From the NCBI RefSeq assembly GCF_023715155.1, contig NZ_JAMBNQ010000027.1:1-64000 (forward strand): a stretch of 64,000 nt of DNA, written 5' to 3'. The stretch's first letter is position 1, and the number at the start of each line of letters is the position of its first letter. Source of the stretch: Neobacillus mesonae (lineage in GTDB: Bacteria > Bacillota > Bacilli > Bacillales > Cytobacillaceae). A model generated the notes under the pieces. The model made no database searches. It was not told where the DNA came from and saw only the letters and a program-made list of their open reading frames with translations. A program made the position numbers and the translations under genes. Positions 46,132-55,640 of this stretch are shown here, in pieces.

Positions 46132-46977
46132 TTAATCCTCCATTTTATTAAGTTTTTCAATTTCTTCGAAACTAGTTCTTAATGGTTTTCTTAATACCAT
46201 CTGCGCTGCTTTTAAGGCAGATAAGGAATCTGTTCCAACATCATAAATGTTAAGGCTATTCTCTGCAAAGATTTTTTCTAAAACCTGGTACCAAGTGTAT
46301 TCTTCCAGATCTTCACGGCCATCTTGAATCTTTGAAAATACAAATACTAAACACGGAACAATTACCGTTGATAAAATAGTATTTTTTAATAAAGAATTCG
46401 CATTTGCTGCGTATTGATTATATTCATATTCCGGTAGTGAAATTGTTATAAAGTTGGAATGAAGATCGACTTCCATGAATTCGTTTTTGTGCGATTTAGT
46501 TACTTTTACAATCGAAGGCAGATTTAACAGCTCTAGATTATCTTCAAATAAAGTTGTTTCAATCGCATCCCCTACTGCTATCAGATTTCCCTTTTCGAAT
46601 GAAATGGGTAGATCCTTAAACCAATCATTTAACAGATCATTTTCATAATTTACTATTTTATCTTTCGCAATGATAAATGAATGAATCAAAATTTTGCCTC
46701 TAAGCATATTAGTTGGAATAGAGATATCTAAGGTCTTCTTATTCGTTTGGTAGACGTTGCGAAAACTAGTCTGACCACATTCAATATGAACTAAATATAC
46801 CCCTAATTGATTTTCAATTAAATTAAGAATACCTTTATTATTTAAATCAAACTCAGCATGGATTTTCACTTCACCAAAAGATTCATGAACCTGTATCTTT
46901 GTTTTAAAATAAGAATTCGAATAATCATCATTATTCATATATAAAACAGGGTATGGATAGGAATTATTAATCTTCAT
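46132..46977 (-). CDS. Unknown protein between GHKL and DUF6339-like genes
   Basis: 281 residues from ATG 46977, which has a near-perfect GGAGGTGG site; the frame extends further without a signal. It overlaps the GHKL stop by 11 bases and its TAA is separated from the next GTG by one base, so the three genes are tightly coupled. N-terminal beta-rich part (K-I-H-A-E-F-D-L, S-I-P-T-N-M-L-R-G-K), helical C-terminus (L-E-E-Y-T-W-Y-Q-V-L-E-K-I-F). No catalytic motif recognised; likely a structural or recognition partner. Confidence 0.65.
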   Translation of the reverse strand: MKINNSYPYPVLYMNNDDYSNSYFKTKIQVHESFGEVKIHAEFDLNNKGILNLIENQLGVYLVHIECGQTSFRNVYQTNKKTLDISIPTNMLRGKILIHSFIIAKDKIVNYENDLLNDWFKDLPISFEKGNLIAVGDAIETTLFEDNLELLNLPSIVKVTKSHKNEFMEVDLHSNFITISLPEYEYNQYAANANSLLKNTILSTVIVPCLVFVFSKIQDGREDLEEYTWYQVLEKIFAENSLNIYDVGTDSLSALKAAQMVLRKPLRTSFEEIEKLNKMED

Positions 46978-48907
46978 ACAATTCCACCTCCATGACACAA
47001 TAATCTGTATAATCGATATCAATATTTAATAAAAAACTTTTATTCTTCTTAAGTGAGTTTATGTAAACTGTATTACTGCTCAATTTCTCAACCGTAACAT
47101 TTATATCATCCGTTGATGCGGTTTTAATTGGTAAATCATAATCACTTTGTTCACCAACGACGCTAAAGACTAATCGTCCTCTTGATATTGTTTTTTCTGG
47201 TACTATATTAAACTTGTATCTTCCCTTATTTTTATCCACACAAACATACCTTTGCTTAATCTGTATAGGGTTCTTACTTGGTTTTCGCTCCCTGCGATTT
47301 CCTTTATCCTCTGTTTCGCTTTCGTCCAAGGCATTATTTCCACCATGAGTTGACGCCCCTGACCCTTCTGTTCCACCTTCTGTGTGTTTCCCTGAGCCAT
47401 TCCCATTTTGGTCACCATCCGGTGTAATTCCGAATTCACCAACTAATTGCTGCTCAAAATCTTTCGTATCCTTTCCTTTTTTTCTGGCAGACTTAGCGTT
47501 TTCTTTCTCCTTTTGCTTCGTAATTATTTCTTTTATCGTAGAATTTAGAGACTCAGTCTTGCTAACAGAGGAAGAGCTGTTTAAATCTTTATTTGGTAAA
47601 AAGTCACTTAAACCCACAGCATCCATCTCATCTGTTATTTTCTCTTGGAATATATTCTTAACAGTATCTCTGATGAATTTTCTCAAATCTGCATATACTT
47701 TATTTGCTAATTTACGGTCTTGCTCATACCTATCTGGTTCCCATTCATTATGAGCAGGATTTTCCATTTGTTTAAAAATATTATTCATTTCTGTACCCGT
47801 AATAATCAATAGACCCGTAAAAGATATACTGCCGCTAATATTCTTCTGTTCAAATATTCGCATCCCAGTTTTTCTCGTCATTAAAACTCTTCTATTCAAA
47901 TCCTCTCCATTAAGTAAATATAATTCGGCTTCCCCTTCTTGGAATTCAACTCCCTTTTTATATTTCTTTGCAGGATAAGGAATCTTAATGGTTTTATTTG
48001 AAACTAATAAACTGAAATAATTTTTTAACTTTTGATTTTCATCATTACTTTCCAGCTCATAAATCAGCTGTTCAATATTATCACTATTTATTTCAAAGTT
48101 ATTAATTTTTACCACTAACTTGCCCTTATAAACAGTAATAAAAAAGTTAAATAATACAGATTTTATTATTTCTATCTTCCAATCTTCTTTTGGCTCGAAG
48201 GCCGAAACATAGATATCTGTACCGGTTTCATTTCTTTGAAATTCCTCATCTAGCTGCAATAGACCTGGTATGGCGGAAGAAATACTATTGTGGGTGTAAT
48301 AACCGTTTCCTAAAGTGATTTGGTTATCACTTTTTTTGAATGACATAATATTTGCTACGCCTATATGAGATTTATATCCTGTGATATCGAAGGATGAGTA
48401 AAATAACGTTCTGATGTTGGAATTTAAGAATGGGGCAGATTTCCCAATCCCAAAGCTTCCACCAGAATCCTCTTCCTTGTTGGATGATCCAGCTTCTTTG
48501 ATTAACGAAGACCATGGCGAACCAAGTTCACCATCCTTTGCTCCTTCTAAGCCCTTGGTATTAAAATCACTAATTCTTAAAAACTTTATTTCTTCGCTTT
48601 TTAGGATGGAAAGAGCTTGTTGTATATACTCTTCACTCTTTTTGTTGTGCCCCTCCCATGTTTTCTTGCACAGATTATAAACTTCTATTAATTCGTTTTT
48701 GCTTGGTAAATTATTGACTGGAATAGAAAAGCTGCTAAACTCAACAACAACGGGTTTACTCCTATCCTTCACTGCATCCAATGAGTTTTGGCAAATTTCT
48801 CTCGTTAAAGAATCTAACGCATTTCCTCTAAACGTTTCCAAGCCGGCGTTATTGATTGAATTGATCATTCCCCCAACTGCTGCTGGAAAATTCCAATAGG
48901 TATTCAT
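46967..48907 (-). CDS. GHKL-type ATPase of a defence-like island
   Basis: 646 residues. The Bergerat ATP fold is complete: N box R-E-I-C-Q-N-S-L-D-A (residues 36-45), D-containing G1 segment R-I-S-D-F-N-T-K-G-L (111-120) and glycine-rich G2 S-G-G-S-F-G-I-G-K-S-A (148-158). A middle domain with R-K-T-G-M-R-I-F follows. Residues about 440-545 are a low-complexity K/E then G/N-rich linker, and the last 95 residues look Ig- or beta-sandwich-like. The architecture recalls MORC/Hsp90-like defence ATPases. GGGGG precedes the ATG, and an extended -10 (TGATATAAT) lies about 80 bases upstream. First gene of its own transcription unit behind a terminator. Confidence 0.8.
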   Translation of the reverse strand: MNTYWNFPAAVGGMINSINNAGLETFRGNALDSLTREICQNSLDAVKDRSKPVVVEFSSFSIPVNNLPSKNELIEVYNLCKKTWEGHNKKSEEYIQQALSILKSEEIKFLRISDFNTKGLEGAKDGELGSPWSSLIKEAGSSNKEEDSGGSFGIGKSAPFLNSNIRTLFYSSFDITGYKSHIGVANIMSFKKSDNQITLGNGYYTHNSISSAIPGLLQLDEEFQRNETGTDIYVSAFEPKEDWKIEIIKSVLFNFFITVYKGKLVVKINNFEINSDNIEQLIYELESNDENQKLKNYFSLLVSNKTIKIPYPAKKYKKGVEFQEGEAELYLLNGEDLNRRVLMTRKTGMRIFEQKNISGSISFTGLLIITGTEMNNIFKQMENPAHNEWEPDRYEQDRKLANKVYADLRKFIRDTVKNIFQEKITDEMDAVGLSDFLPNKDLNSSSSVSKTESLNSTIKEIITKQKEKENAKSARKKGKDTKDFEQQLVGEFGITPDGDQNGNGSGKHTEGGTEGSGASTHGGNNALDESETEDKGNRRERKPSKNPIQIKQRYVCVDKNKGRYKFNIVPEKTISRGRLVFSVVGEQSDYDLPIKTASTDDINVTVEKLSSNTVYINSLKKNKSFLLNIDIDYTDYCVMEVELYED

Positions 48908-48984
48908 TCTTTGTCCCCCAATATTAAGCTTAAAAAGTTAGGTATATATGATTATATATTTTAATAAAACAGTACTTTATACAT

Positions 48985-48993
48985 ATTATATCA
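48985..48993 (-). promoter_or_regulatory. Candidate extended -10 promoter of the GHKL unit
   Basis: Minus strand TGATATAAT, a TGn-TATAAT extended -10. No convincing -35 at 16-18 bases. It sits between the terminator at 49062-49098 and the GHKL start, so the downstream genes can be expressed separately. Confidence 0.5.
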
Positions 48994-49061
48994 TCCAACA
49001 ATTTACAACTTATATTTGATGACTTTCGAAAATATAAAACATTCTATATTTATATATTTTT

Positions 49062-49098
49062 AAAAAATCCTCGATCCAATTTGGGTCGAGGATTTTTT
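49062..49098. terminator. Terminator between the DUF2357 gene and the GHKL unit
   Basis: AAAAAATCCTCGAtCC and GGgTCGAGGATTTTTT, a 16-pair stem with one G-T mismatch and T-runs on both sides. It would stop transcription coming from the McrB/DUF2357 pair. Confidence 0.88.
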
Positions 49099-49172
49099 GC
49101 TACTATAGTAAAAAGCAACATGGGTATTTCTAATGATTATCCAACTAAATGTATAAATATGTTATTTAAATA

Positions 49173-51689
49173 TTATACTTCTTCAATCATCCCCAAGATC
49201 TCTTTAAACACCATCGAAGGATTAGTCTCCAAAAGCTTAATATCCAAACTTTTATTAGAGAATGAATTTTCAATCTCCAGGGTGTTTTTAGAATGATCTA
49301 TTTGAATATCCAGGTTTTTTAAGTTTAAGTACGTGATATTACTAGCATAATCTAATTCTTTTTCATCCAAGTGTACTTTAATTTGGTTTGAAATCCGCCG
49401 CAGCATTCTCCATAATGTAACTTCTTCTCCAGATTTCATAAAAAGCTCAGGAAGCTCATTAGAATACTTAAGTGTATTTAATGTACTCATGACATATACA
49501 CTAATACCATACTGAACGGGCCGAATAACATGATCCAAAGATTCCCATGGCTTCACCTTAAAATAAGCATATTCTTGGGTATTATCCATGTTAATGGAAT
49601 GAATTTCGAATCCCTTTAAAATTTGCACTTCTTCTATTTGACTATAATAATAAACACCATTAAATTCATTAGAAACCTCTTTTGAAAGATACAATGCAAT
49701 ATATTTTGCTTCCTGCCATCCTTTTTTCAACTTCTTAATTGGTATTGCAAAAAAGCGTTCGTTTTTATATGCACGATATTCTTCGGTGGTCCGAACATTT
49801 GCCACCATTACCTTATCATCTAAGGAAGACATCCATTCCTCTTTTGTTCCTTTTGGCAATATGCCCTCTTCCTGTATTTCTTCAGGGCTTTTTTCTATCA
49901 GATTTTCAATAAATTGTTCCACTAGCCTAGTTGTATTTGGTAAAAAGGGCAGACCGCCAATGTTTACCTTATTAATACTTTTATAAAAAGAATGATTTAC
50001 ATACTCGTCCTCATAAAACCCCGGAAAAAGAACATAAGCTCCAAACGCTTCTCTTTCATATAAACCGCCATGCTTTGCCACCAAAGCATCTCGATATCTG
50101 TGCATGGTATTTATATCTTCCTCCAGTGGTCCAGGCATATGATATTGCTTACCATAGTCACTGCCTTCAACCGCAAAATCGATCCGATATTTAGCATCAA
50201 AAATATAATTATAAGAATACTCCTTGCCCTTTTTCTCAATACTAAGAATTGTATCTGGCTTTTGGGCAACTGTTGGTAATGAACGATCGATTCGCTGGAA
50301 ATGAAGAATAATCTTTTCATTAGTTATTGGGTGCTTAAACTCTCTCATAGCCGATTTTGATGTATCAAGATTGACAAAAAGACCATCGTAATTAACCTTA
50401 ACTATATCTTGAGAAATTGGAATATATTTCTTTCCTAAAATTTGGCCAAGCTTTATAAATGTCCAATATTCATATAATACAGCTACATCCTTAATAGACA
50501 TTTGATAAAATCGTCCATTCAATACCAATCCTCTTGATACAATTAAATAAATTTGAAAAGCATCTCGATAACCCGGTGCCATTTGAATAACTAAACTCAT
50601 AACGGAACGATCCAAAACTCCTATTTCACGCCAAAAGGGACTTTGAATTTTATTTTGTAATTGATTTTTCATACCGGTAATTTTATTTAGTAACCATCCA
50701 TCCAACTGCCGCTCATAAGGCCCCCGGGAAACCGTTAATTTCTTATATAAATCCTCAAGCTTTAAAATCAGCCTATTTATCATCCACTTTACAAACCTAT
50801 TTTCTAAAGTATCAAAGGTTAATTTTTTCTTTATACTCATTCCTTTTGTTGGCATAACAATTTTATTGTTAATAGGAATTCCATTATTTACTTCTTGGAA
50901 CAACTGAGGTCGTTTTCTTAAGTAGTTCCGCCCGAATGAATCCACCCTTCTTATCTGGTCCCCTCTTACTTTTTGATGAATGGTTTTTAATTCATGAAAA
51001 GGATGTGTTTCAATGCGGGTAATTGCCTTTATAAATCTTGCAAAGTGAACATCTAAAATACGATAAAATTCGGCCCATGATGGTTTCTCACTCGCAGCAG
51101 TTGAAGTACTCAAAAATGTTCTCTTTACAAAATGGTAAGCAAGATTATAAACCTCTTCGTTTACTTCGTTCAGCAGGCGCTTGTAATCCTCTTTGTAATC
51201 TAACTTTGATGGAAAAATTTCAATTGTTACTGAAAGTACCATTCGATTTCCATCGTAAATCTCAAAAGTAGAGAGTCCAACCTCATTTGGAAAACGAAGA
51301 TTCCCCATTAACAGCGTATTAGCTCCCGTCCCGACTATCCCTACAGCCCCTCGCAAACTGGGATTTTCATGATGAAACGAAAGTGACCTTCCTTTTTTTG
51401 AAGTAATAACGAGTTGGTACACACCATTTTCAAAGAAGATTGGTCTATGTTTTTGATATGGGGCTAATATTCCTATATTAACATCATAAATTAAGGCACT
51501 TTCAACACCAATGCCCTGGTAATAAAACTTCATCCAATCTTCATTTTTCATTTTACGGTATGCTTTTAAGCTTTCATATCGTTCATGGAATGGCTTACCT
51601 TTTATATACAAACTTAGTTCAGAGGTTTCAATTACTACTAGTTCAACATCTTCAACCGCCGATCCAGAAGGAAGTGAACCCATCGACAT
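49173..51689 (-). CDS. McrC-like DUF2357 / PD-(D/E)xK nuclease partner
   Basis: 838 residues. The N-terminal two thirds fits DUF2357 (N-L-A-Y-H-F-V-K-R, R-K-R-P-Q-L-F, W-M-I-N-R-L-I-L-K-L). Around residues 475-500 is a PD-(D/E)xK site: K-P-D-T-I-L-S-I followed by Y-I-F-D-A-K-Y-R-I-D, with D and DxK in the spacing used by McrC-type nucleases. The upstream McrB-like AAA+ gene overlaps its start by 38 bases, the classical McrB-McrC order. A variant of type IV restriction against modified DNA is the natural inference. AGGAGGT precedes the ATG. A terminator follows. Confidence 0.82.
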   Translation of the reverse strand: MSMGSLPSGSAVEDVELVVIETSELSLYIKGKPFHERYESLKAYRKMKNEDWMKFYYQGIGVESALIYDVNIGILAPYQKHRPIFFENGVYQLVITSKKGRSLSFHHENPSLRGAVGIVGTGANTLLMGNLRFPNEVGLSTFEIYDGNRMVLSVTIEIFPSKLDYKEDYKRLLNEVNEEVYNLAYHFVKRTFLSTSTAASEKPSWAEFYRILDVHFARFIKAITRIETHPFHELKTIHQKVRGDQIRRVDSFGRNYLRKRPQLFQEVNNGIPINNKIVMPTKGMSIKKKLTFDTLENRFVKWMINRLILKLEDLYKKLTVSRGPYERQLDGWLLNKITGMKNQLQNKIQSPFWREIGVLDRSVMSLVIQMAPGYRDAFQIYLIVSRGLVLNGRFYQMSIKDVAVLYEYWTFIKLGQILGKKYIPISQDIVKVNYDGLFVNLDTSKSAMREFKHPITNEKIILHFQRIDRSLPTVAQKPDTILSIEKKGKEYSYNYIFDAKYRIDFAVEGSDYGKQYHMPGPLEEDINTMHRYRDALVAKHGGLYEREAFGAYVLFPGFYEDEYVNHSFYKSINKVNIGGLPFLPNTTRLVEQFIENLIEKSPEEIQEEGILPKGTKEEWMSSLDDKVMVANVRTTEEYRAYKNERFFAIPIKKLKKGWQEAKYIALYLSKEVSNEFNGVYYYSQIEEVQILKGFEIHSINMDNTQEYAYFKVKPWESLDHVIRPVQYGISVYVMSTLNTLKYSNELPELFMKSGEEVTLWRMLRRISNQIKVHLDEKELDYASNITYLNLKNLDIQIDHSKNTLEIENSFSNKSLDIKLLETNPSMVFKEILGMIEEV

Positions 51690-53979
51690 TGTACCTCCTA
51701 ATCATTTCAGCTAACTTTTTTGCACTTTTTGGATAGCCGCTGCTTTGAATATCCTTATCCAAATCATCCAAATTCTTTTCGTTTACCTTATTCCCTGTAC
51801 AATATGTAAATAGTTCTTTTAAGACATTTAGAACTCTGTAATCACTTCCAGATATTCGAGGAAGTACCTTTTGAAGTATTTGAAAATCAAAAGCTTCTTT
51901 GTTAGTTAGTAATCCACCGTTTTCGTTATAAATCATATAAAAACAAAGTTCATCCCTAACCCTATATCCAACTTGAGCTCCTATCTTTTCTAAAATTAAA
52001 TTTATTTTTTCTAATTCACTTGAAACATTTCGGACAATATCCATATTTTCATGGTAGGCTTCTTTTAAATGTAAAAAGCGCCCCATGATATCAGAATTAT
52101 TTAAAATTATGGGATCCACCATTTCATTATCTTCTAAAAAGGAAAAATTATCTAAAGCTACGCGATTAAATTCAATCGTATTTGCACGATCAAGAACTTT
52201 TTTACTGTAAGGAAAAGTGGTTTCATCCATATTTACCGTTCCAATAATATATACATTTTCCGGAATGCCAAGACTTTGACCCATAGTTTCTTCTGGTAAA
52301 ACTGAATGTGTCACAAGTTCACCGTTTTGCCATTCACGGCTTTCCATGACACTTAAAAAATCACTAAAATAATATTCTACTCTTGCCAAATTCATTTCAT
52401 CTAATAACACAAAATACGGTTTTGAAGGATTTAAATGAGCTTTTTTCAAAACTTTTGTTAATGGTCCAGCAATAAATTCACCTTTAATGTCCCGATATCC
52501 CAAAAGATCCGAGCCATCACTCCAATCTGGCCTTATAGGTATTAGATTGAATTGCCCATTATCTTTCCTTGCTCCCAAGCTCTCGGCAAACCATTTAACC
52601 ATCATCGTTTTACCCGTTCCAGAAATACCTGAAATAATGACAAAAGGTTTTGTTCTTAAAGATAGATAAAGGTTAATAATTTCATCCTTTTCATAATAAA
52701 AACCTTTGTTGGCTATGTATTTATCTATATGTGAGATTATTTCTAAAGAATTATATTTCCTGGGCTGCGGTTCACTCATACCTATTAAATTCCACTCCTG
52801 ATCCACCAATTCTGTTTCTTTAAACCAACCTAAAATATTCCTTGTTCTGTATTCGGCGACGGATTTTACCATTTGATTTTCGCCTTTAGAGTTCTTAACA
52901 AGGAGCATACCGATTTCAGATAGAATAGATAGTTTTAGTGATTTTGGTTCTCCATCCAGTATTGGAAGTAAATCAAATATTACAGATAAATAAGGACTTT
53001 GTTTTATTTTATTAGATAAAAAATTATGTTTATTTGTTGAATTCATGTATTCAATAATAACTGGATCTTGCACTAAATATTCCTCGGATAAAAAACCAAG
53101 AATTTTTAATCCCTGCCTGGCTCGAAGTTTTAATCTTTTGGCAGTATCATCAGAATATTTTTGTGAAATTGTTCGTGGATCTAAATGTTCGTGAATTATT
53201 TCATTCAAAATGCCAAGAGTTTGTTCCAAGCTTGCCTCAGGCAGCTGGTCAGTCGTAAACTCTTTCAATTTAATCGATAAATTATTTTCTTTTTCAATTA
53301 CCTCTACAAAGGGGAATTTGCTAAAGAAAGCCATCACAAATGATGATCTTCCCTGAGTTTTTTTAAAATCATTTGCTGCTGATTTTATTGAGATAAATTC
53401 ATTCCATGCTTCAAGGAGGAAATCAAAAGAAATAAGATCATATGAATGGTTTCTTTCTCCTTTTTTATATTTTTCTCTAGAGTCTATGGTTTCAACTTGT
53501 AAACCCTCATCATCAACTTTAGTTATCCAATTAGATTTTTTTGATTTAAGTGTTTGGACTTCATCATAATACTTTGCAGCCTTATAAAAGAGATGCTTAA
53601 ATAACTTTTCATTGCCGCTTTCGGTCATATGTAATAAATCTTCCATGCATGCATATTTAATTGGATTTCCTGACCCTTTGTGAATATTACCTACATCTAG
53701 ATCTAACAGCCTTGAACGGAGAGATTCTTCCGCTAATTTCCCTTTCAATATAAAACGACCGATATTTTCAGGATGTAGATCCTCCTCATAACCAGTTAGC
53801 TCATAGACTTCTTTAATTCTGTTGTTGTATACAGCACAATAGTATTTGTAATCCGTAGAATGTAATCTGCTTTCACCTATTTTCCAGCTAACACTTGTTG
53901 CATGATACAGATCTTCTGCTGACATACCTTCTTTATAAGACTGTCCTATTTTTATCAGTATGGTATCCAATTTTGTCAT
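51652..53979 (-). CDS. McrB-like AAA+ GTPase/ATPase motor
   Basis: 775 residues. The first about 420 residues are an uncharacterised N-terminal recognition region (L-Y-H-A-T-S-V-S-W-K-I-G near the start). The AAA+ core has Walker A G-I-S-G-T-G-K-T near 456, Walker B F-V-L-L-D-E-M-N-L-A near 525, sensor 1 I-G-T-V-N-M-D-E-T-T near 580 and the arginine region K-V-L-D-R-A-N. D-E-M-N-L-A and N-M-D-E are McrB-family wording. It should form a ring that drives the nuclease encoded next. AAGGGG precedes the ATG. No DNA methyltransferase gene is nearby, so modification-dependent or abortive action is likely. Confidence 0.88.
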   Translation of the reverse strand: MTKLDTILIKIGQSYKEGMSAEDLYHATSVSWKIGESRLHSTDYKYYCAVYNNRIKEVYELTGYEEDLHPENIGRFILKGKLAEESLRSRLLDLDVGNIHKGSGNPIKYACMEDLLHMTESGNEKLFKHLFYKAAKYYDEVQTLKSKKSNWITKVDDEGLQVETIDSREKYKKGERNHSYDLISFDFLLEAWNEFISIKSAANDFKKTQGRSSFVMAFFSKFPFVEVIEKENNLSIKLKEFTTDQLPEASLEQTLGILNEIIHEHLDPRTISQKYSDDTAKRLKLRARQGLKILGFLSEEYLVQDPVIIEYMNSTNKHNFLSNKIKQSPYLSVIFDLLPILDGEPKSLKLSILSEIGMLLVKNSKGENQMVKSVAEYRTRNILGWFKETELVDQEWNLIGMSEPQPRKYNSLEIISHIDKYIANKGFYYEKDEIINLYLSLRTKPFVIISGISGTGKTMMVKWFAESLGARKDNGQFNLIPIRPDWSDGSDLLGYRDIKGEFIAGPLTKVLKKAHLNPSKPYFVLLDEMNLARVEYYFSDFLSVMESREWQNGELVTHSVLPEETMGQSLGIPENVYIIGTVNMDETTFPYSKKVLDRANTIEFNRVALDNFSFLEDNEMVDPIILNNSDIMGRFLHLKEAYHENMDIVRNVSSELEKINLILEKIGAQVGYRVRDELCFYMIYNENGGLLTNKEAFDFQILQKVLPRISGSDYRVLNVLKELFTYCTGNKVNEKNLDDLDKDIQSSGYPKSAKKLAEMIRRYNVDGFTSFWIGG

Positions 53980-54251
53980 GTAACTTTATCCCCTTAATAC
54001 TCTATTTCAGGTTTATTTTACCATTAGTAAGGGATTATATTTAAACATTCCTATGGAAAAAGGTAATAGTTATTTTAAATACCGTGGAATTCTTATCTAA
54101 AACTCAAAAGAAATTAATGTTTTAGGAAACATTCGAAACTAATTCCATATCGTTAATGACAGCTATCATCACCCCATTAAGTTTTAAAAATATGTAGATG
54201 AATTTCCATTTTATTTACCTAAATTTTCCTATAAAGTAAGTCCTCTCATCA

Positions 54252-55247
54252 TCAGACCGTGTTCAAATCAACCTGTAATAGCTCTTCCAGAATGAGTTGA
54301 TTTCCTTGATTCTTTTGTGCTAGGCTTGGGTTTCCATGATACGAATCAATTTCTTCTAAGTTCAGCAACGATTCATTCACCCAGTTTATCAGAATCCCAA
54401 CCACATAGCTAAAGCACCTCTTGCTATTGGCAAAGGCAATATTCATCGCTTTTAAAATTACCTCTTTCGGCTGTAGAAAGCTAGAATCATTTATCCAGGA
54501 TAACAGCAGCTGTTTTGCATTCACGTTTGTAACATCAAATCCATTTGAGTCCCAATACTCAATAATTTCTTTATTCTCTTCCATACTTTGATGACGTTGT
54601 GATAGATTTTCTATCTCTCGAGGATTCTCTCGATTGGGTTGGAAAGCTTTTTGTTGTTGTTTTTGTTGTTGTTTTTGTTTTTGTTTTTCTTTTTCTTTTT
54701 GTTTTTCTTTTTGCCCCCCTATCGTATAACGAGGAAGCAACGTATCGTCAATTTCTCCATATTCAGTATTATATGTATTGATTTCATCTTGTTCTCTCCT
54801 ATCATGGTCGAAACCATTTTCTTCTCGTACACAAAAAGATTCGAAGAGGGTGCGAATTTCCTGTTTCTGAATGGATTCCGCAACATATTGAATAAGCGAG
54901 GGATCCTCGACCTCTTTTAATTCGGAATATATACAATCCATGACGGGTTTACCGCTCCTATTTAGGTTATCTTTCCCCCAATTTTTAATAGCAAGTTCTC
55001 TTGTTTCAGGATTATATCGTATCAACTTATAGTGTAGAGTAAATCGCTCCATTAAAGAATGAACACTCTCAATCGAATAGCCCAAATCAAAGGCCATTTG
55101 TTTTTTCGTAATCTTATAGATTCCAATTTGAGTCGTATTTGGGTTCGTCAAAAGATAAAGATAAAAATATTTATCCTCCGGGCTCATCTCTTCTGAAATA
55201 ATGGGATTGTTCCAAAAATTTGTATGCACTATGCGATACTTTGCCAT
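54252..55247 (-). CDS. Phage-type replication protein with DnaD-like domain
   Basis: 331 residues from ATG 55247; the frame opens upstream to 55397 but phage relatives begin with this M-A-K-Y-R-x-V-H-T-x-F-W. The N-terminal wHTH-like phage replisome-organiser domain (S-P-E-D-K-Y-F-Y-L-Y-L-L-T-N-P) is followed by a K/Q/E low-complexity hinge (about 185-215) and a C-terminal DnaD-like domain (Y-W-D-S-N-G-F-D, then C-F-S-Y-V-V-G-I-L-I-N-W-V-N). Such proteins load the helicase on phage or integrative-element origins. It lies just upstream of the McrBC island, pointing the same way, and suggests prophage or integrated-element ancestry. No other phage genes are visible. Confidence 0.8.
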   Translation of the reverse strand: MAKYRIVHTNFWNNPIISEEMSPEDKYFYLYLLTNPNTTQIGIYKITKKQMAFDLGYSIESVHSLMERFTLHYKLIRYNPETRELAIKNWGKDNLNRSGKPVMDCIYSELKEVEDPSLIQYVAESIQKQEIRTLFESFCVREENGFDHDRREQDEINTYNTEYGEIDDTLLPRYTIGGQKEKQKEKEKQKQKQQQKQQQKAFQPNRENPREIENLSQRHQSMEENKEIIEYWDSNGFDVTNVNAKQLLLSWINDSSFLQPKEVILKAMNIAFANSKRCFSYVVGILINWVNESLLNLEEIDSYHGNPSLAQKNQGNQLILEELLQVDLNTV

Positions 55248-55446
55248 CCTAAATCGAGTCCCTTCTTCTATTAAATAATTCCATCCATAGTATATATAAT
55301 TATTTTGGGGAGAAAAGGACAGCTCTTTTTTCACAGAGATGTGAACATTTAACTTTTTTCCAAAAACGGGAAATAGGCCCCCCTTTTCTTTTTCCATTTA
55401 CATTCTCTTCAACCATGCACTAAGCACCAACATCCAGAGAGTAAAA

Positions 55447-55566
55447 ATGTCTTTAATCGCCGGTTTAAAGCAAGTAAACCAAACAATTTTGGGTTACGGA
55501 TCATCAATTCCAAACAATGAGGGCTGGGTGTATTTAGTCGAGCATAATGAACTTATATTCCCATAA
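55447..55566 (+). CDS. Possible 39-residue peptide
   Basis: ATG 55447 to TAA 55564-55566. Reads M-S-L-I-A-G-L-K-Q-V-N-Q-T-I-L-G-Y-G then W-V-Y-L-V-E-H-N-E-L. Plausible wording, but the upstream GAGAG is a weak ribosome binding site and no family is known. It may be a remnant of a larger phage gene. Confidence 0.25.
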   Translation: MSLIAGLKQVNQTILGYGSSIPNNEGWVYLVEHNELIFP

Positions 55567-55604
55567 ATTAGCAGGGAGGCCTTGGACAAAACCAAAATAA
55601 ATAA

Positions 55605-55626
55605 GCTCAGTGATTAATCACCGAGC
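55605..55626 (-). terminator. Terminator of the YjdJ-like gene
   Basis: GCTCaGTGAT and ATCACcGAGC form a 10-pair stem (one mismatch) with a 2-base centre. The minus strand continues TTATTTATTTT. Confidence 0.65.
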
Positions 55627-55640
55627 ATTTCTCATTTTCA

